A DNA stretch of 14,873 bases from an uncultured Bacillota bacterium (GTDB taxonomy: Bacteria > Bacillota > Clostridia > Oscillospirales > Oscillospiraceae), in the NCBI GenBank assembly GCA_937890735.1, contig CALACZ010000135.1, positions 1 through 14,873 on the forward strand, written 5' to 3'. A program made the translations under genes and the position numbers. Under the pieces are notes generated by a model. The model saw nothing but the letters and a program-made list of their open reading frames with translations, made no database searches and was not told where the DNA came from. Positions within the stretch are counted from its first letter, which is position 1; the number at the start of each line of letters is the position of its first letter. This document shows positions 1 through 5,557 of the stretch, one piece after another.

Positions 1-581
1 CCGTCATCACGAAGGCGAAGGCGGCCAATATGCCGAACGACAACATCAAGCGCGTGCTCGAAAAGGCGGCTGCCGCCGGCACGGGCGACGCGTATGAAGC
101 CATCACCTACGAAGGGCACGGTCCGTGCGGCGTGGCGGTGATCGTGGAAACGATGACCGATAACCGCAACCGCACCGCGGGCAGCGTCCGCCATCATTTT
201 GATAAATTCGGCGGCAGCCTCGGCACGAACGGCTGCGTGAGCTGGTCGTTTGACAAGAAGGGCGTCATCGTCATCGACAACGAAGACGAAGAGCTGGACG
301 AGGACACCGTGATGATGGACGCGCTGGACGCCGGCGCGGCGGATTTCCAGCCGGAAGAGGGCTGCTACACCGTCTATACCGACCCGGCGGACTTCAACGC
401 CGTTGCCAAGGCGCTGGAGGACAAGGGCTACAAGTTCGAGTCCGCGCAGATCGAAATGGTCCCGCAGACCTACCAGAAGCTCGAAAAGCCCGAGGACATC
501 GCCAACATGGAAAAAATGCTCGACCTCTTTGAAGAGGACGACGATGTCCAGAACGTCTGGCACAACTGGGAGCAGGATTAA
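1..581 (+). CDS. yebC: YebC/PmpR family protein, 5' truncated by the window edge
   Basis: The frame is open from base 3 and gives about 192 residues ending at TAA 579-581. It begins with VITKAKAANMPNDNIKRVLE, the conserved end of the YebC N-terminal domain, so the true start lies outside the window and roughly 45-50 residues are missing (family length about 240). Further family marks are GSLGTNGCVSWSFDKKGVI near the middle and an acidic C-terminus (LFEEDDDVQNVWHNWEQD). Members of this family bind DNA as regulators; work on YeeI/YebC proteins also links some of them to relief of ribosome stalling at proline runs. Which role applies here cannot be read from the sequence. The ATG at base 30 is internal, not the start. 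A strong terminator follows the stop. Confidence 0.95.
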   Translation, partial: VITKAKAANMPNDNIKRVLEKAAAAGTGDAYEAITYEGHGPCGVAVIVETMTDNRNRTAGSVRHHFDKFGGSLGTNGCVSWSFDKKGVIVIDNEDEELDEDTVMMDALDAGAADFQPEEGCYTVYTDPADFNAVAKALEDKGYKFESAQIEMVPQTYQKLEKPEDIANMEKMLDLFEEDDDVQNVWHNWEQD

Positions 582-593
582 AAGAAAAAACGA

Positions 594-627
594 CCGCCCC
601 GGAACGAGTTGTTCCGGGGCGGCTTTT
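594..627 (+). terminator. Intrinsic terminator of yebC
   Basis: A perfect 12-bp stem, CCGCCCCGGAAC (594-605) with GTTCCGGGGCGG (611-622), has loop GAGTT and is followed by C and TTTT. It starts 12 bases after the yebC stop codon. The same stem occurs again at 1661-1689. Confidence 0.92.
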
Positions 628-648
628 CATGCAAAATCGAACGCACCC

Positions 649-835
649 GTAGGGGCGGACGACTCTGTCCGCCCGGCAGGACGCACCGCCGTTTTTACAA
701 AACGTTGCGGCGAAACCGTAATGCCCAACGGGCGGACAGAGCCGTCCGCCCCTACAAGACATTGTGCGAGGTCGCCGTTTGTTGTACGGGATGGTTGGTG
801 CGTCCTGCGCAGGCGGGGTAGAGTCCCTCCCCAAC
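649..835. repeat. Three GTAG-headed stem-loop repeats, 80-base period (cluster 1)
   Basis: Element 1 (649-675, plus) starts GTAGGGG and forms arms GGGCGGAC / GTCCGCCC around GACTCT. Element 2 (729-755, minus) is the same with loop GGCTCT. Element 3 (810-835, minus) is degenerate: it starts GTTGGGGAGGG and ends in ACCCCGCC. The element centres lie near 662, 742 and 822. The linkers are 53 and 54 bases. Elements 1 and 2 form an inverted pair with the GTAG ends outward. No gene is seen in this stretch; the short open frames across it arise from the repeats. Confidence 0.85.
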
Positions 836-848
836 GGCGTTGGGGGAG
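827..848 (-). terminator. Possible terminator of the small membrane protein gene
   Basis: CTCCCCAAC (827-835) faces GTTGGGGGAG (839-848), with GGC as loop and one bulged base. It lies just after the stop codon of the minus-strand gene ending at 852. There is no good T-run, so termination is uncertain. It partly overlaps the third stem-loop repeat. Confidence 0.4.
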
Positions 849-851
849 ATT

Positions 852-1229
852 TTACGAGTTTGCCGGGGCTTCTGACTGAACGGCGGCGTTAGGTTCAGAC
901 GGCTGCTGAGTCTCTATGTTGGCACTTTCTGCGGCGGAGGCTTCAGCGGTGGATGGTGTGATGGTGTACTTCTGCGCTTGATGAGTGCGCATTACGATGA
1001 GGATTTCACGCAGCGCAAGCAGGAGCGAGCCTTCGATTGCTGCAAAAAGCCAGGCAAGAAAGGCGAGAGCCCAGGAAAAATCATATCCACCGAATTGTTC
1101 TCCCAGACCGATGCCGGCGATGAATCCACCGCAAAAAATGATGATCGCAAATACTAATAACCAGTCTGGTAAGCCAGTTCCAGCACCTTTAATCTTTCTC
1201 GGGGAAATGGTATATTGCCTGTCTTGCAT
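852..1229 (-). CDS. Small two-helix membrane protein, unknown function
   Basis: This is a 125-residue protein starting MQDRQYTISPRKIKG. I chose the ATG at 1229 because AGGGAG stands 9-10 bases upstream; the frame stays open further upstream but runs through the promoter. There are two hydrophobic segments: residues about 22-42 (LLVFAIIIFCGGFIAGIGLG) and about 51-76, the latter containing WALAFLAWLFAAIEGSLLLA. The tail from about residue 85 is rich in Ala, Ser, Glu and Pro and is probably disordered. I recognise no family. It is divergent from a small XRE regulator at 1378, and its promoter carries a palindrome, so control by that regulator is a reasonable inference. Confidence 0.7.
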   Translation of the reverse strand: MQDRQYTISPRKIKGAGTGLPDWLLVFAIIIFCGGFIAGIGLGEQFGGYDFSWALAFLAWLFAAIEGSLLLALREILIVMRTHQAQKYTITPSTAEASAAESANIETQQPSEPNAAVQSEAPANS

Positions 1230-1278
1230 GATACAACGCTCCCTTTTCTTTCTATTTTGGCGGTGATCCGTCAGGAAA

Positions 1279-1307
1279 ATAGTAGCATAATATGCTGCAA
1301 ATGTCAA
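1279..1307 (-). promoter_or_regulatory. Promoter of the small membrane protein gene
   Basis: On the minus strand, a perfect -35 TTGACA (1302-1307) is separated by 17 bases from TACTAT (1279-1284). TGC directly before the -10 makes it an extended -10. The surrounding DNA is clearly more AT-rich than the genes. Confidence 0.75.
1284..1296. promoter_or_regulatory. Operator-like palindrome in the promoter spacer
   Basis: AGCATA-a-TATGCT is a 13-base palindrome lying almost entirely between the -35 and -10 of the minus-strand promoter, where a bound repressor would block RNA polymerase. The neighbouring XRE gene is the obvious candidate; that link is inference. AGCAT and its complement recur at 1358-1378. 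Confidence 0.5.
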
Positions 1308-1357
1308 TAAAACTATACATAAAATGATAATTAAATATCCGCGTCCGCAAATTATAC

Positions 1358-1378
1358 TAGCATCGAGAGGTGATGCTA
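1358..1378 (+). promoter_or_regulatory. Inverted repeat enclosing the ribosome binding site of the XRE gene
   Basis: TAGCATC (1358-1364) and GATGCTA (1372-1378) are perfect 7-base inverted arms around GAGAGGT, which holds the Shine-Dalgarno sequence. The last arm base is the A of the ATG. TATACT at 1353-1358 could be the -10, in which case only part of the left arm would be transcribed and the dyad would act as a DNA operator. If transcription starts upstream, the stem could mask the start. It shares AGCAT half-sites with the palindrome at 1284-1296. Confidence 0.45.
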
Positions 1379-1656
1379 TGATTTGCGACAAGATCAAGGA
1401 GCTGCGGGAGCGGGCGGGGCTATCGCAGGCGGCGCTGGCAAAAAAGGTCGGCGTGACGCGCTCGGCGGTGAACGCATGGGAGATGGGGCTGTCGATCCCG
1501 ACTACGCAGTATGTCGCAGAGCTGGCGCAGCTATTTCATGTTTCGGCGGACTATATGCTGGGGCTGGACAGCACGGAGTCGATCTGCATCGGCAGCCTGA
1601 GCGACGAGGAAAAACGCATTCTCTACACGCTCATCAGCTATTTTGAAAACAAGTAA
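1378..1656 (+). CDS. Small XRE-family (Cro/C1-type HTH) transcriptional regulator
   Basis: A 92-residue DNA-binding protein. Residues about 4-62 form a Cro/C1 helix-turn-helix: IKELRERAGLSQAALAKKVG, then VTRSAVNAWEMGLSIPTTQY, then LAQLFHVSADYMLGLD. The SQAALAKKVGVTRSAVNAWE stretch holds helices 2 and 3, the recognition part. The remaining 30 residues (SDEEKRILYTLISYFENK) look like a short dimerisation helix. The ATG at 1378 is favoured over one 54 bases upstream because GAGAGGTG lies 6 bases before it and the upstream frame crosses the promoter. It probably represses itself and the divergent membrane protein gene; this is inference from the dyads at 1284-1296 and 1358-1378. It ends just before a bidirectional terminator shared with brnQ. 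Confidence 0.9.
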   Translation: MICDKIKELRERAGLSQAALAKKVGVTRSAVNAWEMGLSIPTTQYVAELAQLFHVSADYMLGLDSTESICIGSLSDEEKRILYTLISYFENK

Positions 1657-1660
1657 ACGA

Positions 1661-1692
1661 CCGCCCCGGAACGAGCTGTTCCGGGGCGGCTT
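1661..1692. terminator. Terminator between convergent XRE gene and brnQ
   Basis: A perfect 12-bp stem, CCGCCCCGGAAC (1661-1672) with GTTCCGGGGCGG (1678-1689), loop GAGCT. The T-run is short (CTTTG on plus, TCGTTT on minus). The stem is base-for-base that of the yebC terminator at 594-622, with one loop difference. Confidence 0.75.
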
Positions 1693-1699
1693 TGCTGAT

Positions 1700-3055
1700 T
1701 CAGCGTGCGGTTTTGCGCTTGCAGGAGTGGATGACGATCCCGACGGCAAAGCCGACGGCGGCGGGGAGAAGCCAGCCAAGGTTATCGTCAAACAGCGGCA
1801 GGTACTTTTTGGCAAAGCCGATGGGGATGTCCAGACGCAGCGCGTTCTGCACGCTCTGCGGGAGCGTTTTCATGCAGTCGAAGATGGCGGCGAACCAGGT
1901 GCCGACCATCGTTGCAATGTACACGGCGCGGTCATGGCGGAAGAACTTGCCCACGAGCGCCAGCACGATGAGCGCGATGGCGGGCGGGTAGATGAGCATC
2001 AGCATGGGGATGGAATACTCAATGATGGCGCTTAAGCCTACATTGGACACGGCAAACGAGAACACCGTGAAGATGACCGCCCAGACGGGGTAGGAAATTT
2101 TGCCCTTCGTCATTTTGGTGAACGTCTCCGAGCAGGAGGTGACAAGCCCGATGGAGGTCTTGAGGCAGGCGAAGGTGATGGTGATGGCGAGGATGATCTG
2201 CCCGGCGCTGCCGAAGTAGTGCCCGGCGAGCTGCGTGAGGGCGATGCCGCCGTTTTCGGACGTTTCAAACAGCCCGCGCGACTGCGCGCCCATGAGGATG
2301 GTGAGCACATAGATGACCGCCATCAGGATGCCCGCCAGCACGCCGGAGGAGAGCACGTCGCGCGCGACGATGTCGTCGTTATTCACGCCCATGCGGCGGA
2401 TGACGTCGATGACCACGATGCCAAACGCGAGACCTGCGATGGCGTCCATCGTGCCGTAGCCCTCAATGAACGACGCGGTGAACGCGCCGGTGCGGTAGCC
2501 TTCCGCCGGCTCGATGGTCGAGACGGACGCGCCGGGATTGATCAGCGCCGCGATGACGAGCACGGCGAGGAACACGAGGAACAGCGGGTTGATGATCTTG
2601 CCGATCCAGACGGTGATCTTGCCCGGACGCAGCGAGAAAAACAGCACGAATGCGAAGAACACCGCCGAGAAAAGCAGCAGCGCGAGTCCTTCCCGCTCCG
2701 CGCTCACCAGCGGCGCAAGCCCGGTCGTGAACGACACGGTGGCGCAGCGGGGGATGGCGAAGAGCGGCCCGATGGTGAGGTAGAGGATACAGGTGAAGAA
2801 AACGCCGTAGCCCTTGCTGACCTTGCCGGAGAGCGTTTGCAGTCCGTCGGAATGCGTGATGCCGATGGCGGCGACGCCGAAGATGGGAATGCCGACGGCG
2901 GTGATGATAAAGCCGATGATGGCGGGCAGGACGTTGCTGCCTGCCATCTGACCGAGATGCACGGGGAAGATGAGGTTGCCCGCGCCGAAGAACATCCCGA
3001 ACAGGGTGCCTGCCACGAGGATCTTCTGGCGGAGGTTAAGTCTTTTGTCTGCCAT
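1700..3055 (-). CDS. brnQ: Branched-chain amino acid carrier, BrnQ/LIVCS family
   Basis: A 451-residue membrane protein, the usual size for BrnQ (about 440), which takes up leucine, isoleucine and valine with Na+ or H+. The N-terminus after MADKRLNLRQK carries the family mark LFGMFFGAGNLIFPVHLGQM. About twelve hydrophobic segments follow, among them VLPAIIGFIITAVGIPIFGV, LALLLFSAVFFAFVLFFSL, PLFLVFLAVLVIAALI and YSIPMLMLIYPPAIALIVLA. The FIEGYGTMDAIAGLAFGIVV stretch is also typical. The start at 3055 is set by AAGGAG 7 bases upstream; the open frame beyond it crosses the promoter. The gene is divergent from a LysR regulator, and a LysR-type box covers its -35, so control by that regulator, perhaps with an amino acid as ligand, is inferred. 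Confidence 0.93.
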   Translation of the reverse strand: MADKRLNLRQKILVAGTLFGMFFGAGNLIFPVHLGQMAGSNVLPAIIGFIITAVGIPIFGVAAIGITHSDGLQTLSGKVSKGYGVFFTCILYLTIGPLFAIPRCATVSFTTGLAPLVSAEREGLALLLFSAVFFAFVLFFSLRPGKITVWIGKIINPLFLVFLAVLVIAALINPGASVSTIEPAEGYRTGAFTASFIEGYGTMDAIAGLAFGIVVIDVIRRMGVNNDDIVARDVLSSGVLAGILMAVIYVLTILMGAQSRGLFETSENGGIALTQLAGHYFGSAGQIILAITITFACLKTSIGLVTSCSETFTKMTKGKISYPVWAVIFTVFSFAVSNVGLSAIIEYSIPMLMLIYPPAIALIVLALVGKFFRHDRAVYIATMVGTWFAAIFDCMKTLPQSVQNALRLDIPIGFAKKYLPLFDDNLGWLLPAAVGFAVGIVIHSCKRKTAR

Positions 3056-3101
3056 GGTTTCGTCTCCTTTTTCTTTCTGTGCATCATTGTACCGAAAATG
3101 G

Positions 3102-3129
3102 TTGCAAATTGAAAGCGCCTGATTATAAT
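3102..3129 (+). promoter_or_regulatory. Promoter of the lysR gene
   Basis: TTGCAA (3102-3107), 16-base spacer, TATAAT (3124-3129). The -10 shares its bases with the -10 of brnQ read on the other strand (ATTATAAT, 3122-3129), so the two promoters overlap and probably cannot fire at once. Confidence 0.6.
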
Positions 3130-3150
3130 AGATATATGACAATATGTCAT
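3122..3150 (-). promoter_or_regulatory. Promoter of brnQ
   Basis: On the minus strand ATGACA (3145-3150) and a perfect TATAAT (3122-3127) are separated by exactly 17 bases. The -35 lies inside the palindrome at 3135-3151. Confidence 0.75.
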
Positions 3151-3151
3151 A
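3135..3151. promoter_or_regulatory. LysR-type operator box (T-N11-A palindrome)
   Basis: TATGACA-ata-TGTCATA is a perfect inverted repeat with 7-base arms and contains T-N11-A, the known core of LysR-family sites. It covers the -35 of brnQ and lies 32 bases before the lysR ATG. Binding by the adjacent regulator is inferred from position and form. Confidence 0.7.
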
Positions 3152-3182
3152 GAAGCGTTTTGAAACGGAAAGGCGGTGCGCG

Positions 3183-4055
3183 ATGGACAGCAAAAAACTC
3201 GAAATTCTGGTGACGGCTGTAGACCTTGGCAGCTTTACCAAGGCCTCGGAGGTCGTGGGCTACACGCAGTCGGGGCTGACGCACCTGGTGGACAGCCTGG
3301 AGCGCGAGATCGGGCTGACGCTCGTCCGGCGCGACCGGCGGGGCATCTCGCTCACGCGCGAGGGCGAGGCGCTCATGCCGTCTATCCGCGAGTTTCTGCG
3401 CGCACACGCGCGGCTGGAAAACCGCATTGCCGACGTGACGGCGCACCGCGCGGAGACGATCCGCATCGCCGCCTACGCAAGCCTCGCCATGCACTGGATG
3501 CCGGAAATTCTATATCGCTTCCGGCGCGTCTGCCCGGACATCGTGGTCGATCTGCGGATGGTGGATCACGCGCTCGAGCCGTTTGAGCTGCTGGAAAAAT
3601 GGCAGACAGACGTCATTTTCGGCGCGAAGCAGAGCGGCTTTGCGTGCGACTGGACGCCGCTGTGCGACGATCGGATGTACGCCATCCTGCCGCCCGACTA
3701 TCCGGCGGCGGGCGACAGCTTCCCGATCGAGGAATTTGCGGGGCGGGAATTTCTCATGCCCTACGGGCGCTTTGACGTGGATGTGACGGCGGCGTTTGAC
3801 CGGCACGGCGTAAAGCCCGTCATTCGCCCCTGCCGCGTGGACGACGAGACGGTCATCCGCATGGTGAGCAAGGGACTTGGCGTGACGATGATGGCGGAGA
3901 TGATGCTCCGCGGGCGCACGGAGGGCGTGAAGGTCCTGCCCATCGCGCCGCGCACCTGCCGTGAGCTCGGCATGGGCTTGCAGCTGCGCGACGACCAGCC
4001 GGAGAGCATCCGGCAGCTCCGCAGGTGCGTGCTGGAATTTATACAGAAACGGTAA
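3183..4055 (+). CDS. LysR-family transcriptional regulator
   Basis: A 290-residue protein of normal LysR length. Residues 5-64 form the winged HTH: LEILVTAVDLGSFTKASEVV, then GYTQSGLTHLVDSLEREIGL and the wing TLVRRDRRGISLTREGEAL. A linker helix (IREFLRAHARLENRIADVTA) leads into a periplasmic-binding-protein-like effector domain from about residue 88, starting at ETIRIAAYASLAMHWMPEIL. The ATG at 3183 has AAAGGCGG upstream. It is divergent from brnQ, with a LysR box between them, so brnQ control and self-control are likely. The ligand cannot be read from the sequence. It converges on degV over a shared terminator. Confidence 0.95.
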   Translation: MDSKKLEILVTAVDLGSFTKASEVVGYTQSGLTHLVDSLEREIGLTLVRRDRRGISLTREGEALMPSIREFLRAHARLENRIADVTAHRAETIRIAAYASLAMHWMPEILYRFRRVCPDIVVDLRMVDHALEPFELLEKWQTDVIFGAKQSGFACDWTPLCDDRMYAILPPDYPAAGDSFPIEEFAGREFLMPYGRFDVDVTAAFDRHGVKPVIRPCRVDDETVIRMVSKGLGVTMMAEMMLRGRTEGVKVLPIAPRTCRELGMGLQLRDDQPESIRQLRRCVLEFIQKR

Positions 4056-4061
4056 AGAACA

Positions 4062-4094
4062 CGCCCGGAGGCGAAAGCATCCGGGCGCGGCTCT
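4062..4094. terminator. Bidirectional terminator between lysR and degV
   Basis: CGCCCGGA (4062-4069) pairs with TCCGGGCG (4080-4087). Inside, GC-GAAA-GC makes a GNRA-type tetraloop after one G/A mismatch. The T content downstream is modest on both strands. It lies between two convergent stop codons. Confidence 0.7.
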
Positions 4095-4939
4095 TATTTG
4101 CGGATGAAGAGAATGCCCAGCGTGTGCGGGCCGCAGTGGCACGAGACGGTGCAGCCGGCGTTCGTTTCGATGATCTCGTTGAACGCGCCGTATTTTGCGG
4201 CGGCGTCCTTTGCCGCCTGCACCACGGTCGGCTGCGCGGCGGGGTGGGTGATGAACGCCAGCTCCGGGCGGATGTCGCCGCGCCCCTCCAGCCGCTCCTG
4301 CACATACTGCGAAAATGCGTGCTCGGACGTGCCGCGGTATTTTTTGCTCACGCTCATTTTACCGTCTTTGACTTCGATGCACGGCTTGAGCTTCAGCATA
4401 TTCGCGCCCAGCGCGGCGACGGCAGAGCAGCGCCCGCCCTTATAGAGATAGTCCAGCCGCTCCACAAGGAAGCTCGCCTCCACCTTGGGCACGAGCGCGC
4501 GCACCTGCGCGGCGATCTGCTCGCCGGAGAGCCCCTGCTGCGCCAGCCGCGCCGCGGTGATGACGAGCAGCCCCTGCCCGGTGCTCAGGTTTTCAGAATC
4601 AATGACGATGACATTCGGGAATGCCTGCGCCGCGAGGCACGCGTTCTGGTAGCAGGCGGAAAAGCCGGAGCCGATGGTGATCTGGATCACGGTGTCATAG
4701 TCGTGCGTGAAGCGCGCAAACATCTGCGAATATTCATACTCGCTTGCAGCGGCGGTGCTGCACAGCTTGCCTCCGGCGTCCACATGTGCAAAAATATCGG
4801 CGGGCGTGATGTCCACGCCATCGTGAAACTGCTTGCCGTCTTTGATGACGATCAGCGGGGTGAGGGTGATGTCATATTGCCGCAGCAGCGCCGGGGAGAG
4901 GTCGCAGGTGCTGTCAGCCAGAATTTTGACTCGTGCCAT
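4094..4939 (-). CDS. DegV family fatty-acid-binding protein
   Basis: A 281-residue cytosolic protein of standard DegV length. DegV proteins bind a fatty acid; the FakB members present it to the kinase FakA for phosphorylation and phospholipid synthesis. Visible marks: VKILADSTCDLSP at the N-terminus (D9-S10-T11), LCSTAAAS near 59-66 at the family's TS position, ITIGSGFSACYQNA near 87-100 (serine that contacts the acid carboxylate), LVERLDYLYKGGR near 158-170, and GPHTLGI with His272 near the C-terminus, matching the head-group His of FakB. AAGGAG 6 bases before the ATG at 4939 sets the start. No fakA is nearby, so which paralogue this is remains open. A repeat-rich stretch separates it from the M29 gene upstream. 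Confidence 0.93.
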   Translation of the reverse strand: MARVKILADSTCDLSPALLRQYDITLTPLIVIKDGKQFHDGVDITPADIFAHVDAGGKLCSTAAASEYEYSQMFARFTHDYDTVIQITIGSGFSACYQNACLAAQAFPNVIVIDSENLSTGQGLLVITAARLAQQGLSGEQIAAQVRALVPKVEASFLVERLDYLYKGGRCSAVAALGANMLKLKPCIEVKDGKMSVSKKYRGTSEHAFSQYVQERLEGRGDIRPELAFITHPAAQPTVVQAAKDAAAKYGAFNEIIETNAGCTVSCHCGPHTLGILFIRK

Positions 4940-4970
4940 ACGAAGCTCCTTACAAATCAGTGTTGCTGAC

Positions 4971-4999
4971 AGTGTATCATTGATTTGGCGATAGGGCAA
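4971..4999 (-). promoter_or_regulatory. Probable promoter of the degV-family gene
   Basis: On the minus strand TTGCCC (4994-4999) and TACACT (4971-4976) are 17 bases apart, each four of six to consensus. It lies 32 bases before the start codon. Confidence 0.45.
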
Positions 5000-5035
5000 T
5001 GGGCAAAATGGAGAAAATGTCAGGAAGAGCACACA

Positions 5036-5085
5036 AAAAGCCTTCCCCATGTGGGGAAGGTGTCAGCCGAAGGCTGACGGATGAG
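5036..5085 (-). terminator. Double-hairpin repeat that can act as a minus-strand terminator
   Basis: CCTTCCCC-atgt-GGGGAAGG (5041-5060) is followed on the minus strand by CTTTTTG, a good terminator tail. A second perfect hairpin, GTCAGCC-gaa-GGCTGAC, spans 5062-5078. It would stop transcripts arriving from the M29 gene before degV. The form (CCTTCCCC hairpin, then a CAGCC/GGCTG hairpin, then GGATGAGG) resembles a dispersed repeat I recall from Oscillospiraceae genomes; that identity is from memory. Confidence 0.65.
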
Positions 5086-5141
5086 GAGAAGGGCAGTACG
5101 TTCTGAGATGTTCAACGTTTGCATACAACCGCCAGATTTGC

Positions 5142-5485
5142 GTAGGGGAGGGGTTCTACCCCTCCCGTGCAGAAAGCAATTACAGAATCGCACGATGTGT
5201 GGCGACCCCGTACAACGTCCTGTAGGGGCGGACGCCTCTGTCCGCCCGTGGGGCAATTGCGAATTTGCCGCAATGTGTCATAAAAACGGATGTGCGGCGT
5301 GCGGGTCGATGTGGGCATCGACCCCTACAAACATGATGCGGATTCGCATTGGTACATTCGTGCTTGCGGGTGCGTCCTGCCGGGCGCACAGAGTCGTGCG
5401 CCCCTACGGGTGCGTGTCGTTTTGCATTGGTGCACCCGTATCCGCAACATTGTACCGCGCGGGCGGGGTAGAACCCCGCCCCTAC
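5142..5485. repeat. Array of five GTAG-headed stem-loops, about 80-base period (cluster 2)
   Basis: The elements lie at 5142-5167 (plus), 5222-5248 (plus), 5302-5328 (minus), 5381-5407 (minus) and 5460-5485 (minus). Each starts GTAGGGG and ends CCCG with a hairpin between. The arms differ (GGGAGGGG/CCCCTCCC, GGGCGGAC/GTCCGCCC, GGGTCGAT/ATCGACCC, GGGCGCAC/GTGCGCCC, GGGCGGGG/CCCCGCCC), but pairing is always kept. The linkers are 52-54 bases. Together with 4990-5141 and 5486-5557 this stretch of about 600 bases holds no credible gene. Confidence 0.85.
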
Positions 5486-5520
5486 GGCTTGATTAGTAGT
5501 GCAATAGAAACTTGCAGCAA

Positions 5521-5543
5521 CGGGAGGAGCGCAGCCCCTCCCG
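5521..5543 (-). terminator. Hairpin downstream of the M29 gene, possible terminator
   Basis: CGGGAGG (5521-5527) and CCTCCCG (5537-5543) form a perfect 7-bp stem with a 9-base loop, 15 bases past the M29 stop codon on the minus strand. There is no T-run, so it may be a further degenerate stem-loop repeat rather than a terminator. Confidence 0.4.
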
Positions 5544-5557
5544 CGTGTGCGATTTCC

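Noticed and set aside
609..821. Small open frames across the first stem-loop cluster
   Set aside because: They are translations of the repeats, have no ribosome binding sites, and resemble spurious proteins rich in Arg, Pro and Cys.
2219..3112. 297-codon plus-strand open frame rich in charged residues
   Set aside because: It is antisense to brnQ; the composition is that of a complement of hydrophobic codons.
4025..4969. 314-codon plus-strand open frame
   Set aside because: It is antisense to the DegV-family gene, which carries all family marks and a good ribosome binding site.
5142..5485. CRISPR array, suggested by regular spacing
   Set aside because: Orientation flips within the array, the repeat arms differ from copy to copy, linkers are partly homologous to each other, and no cas genes are present.
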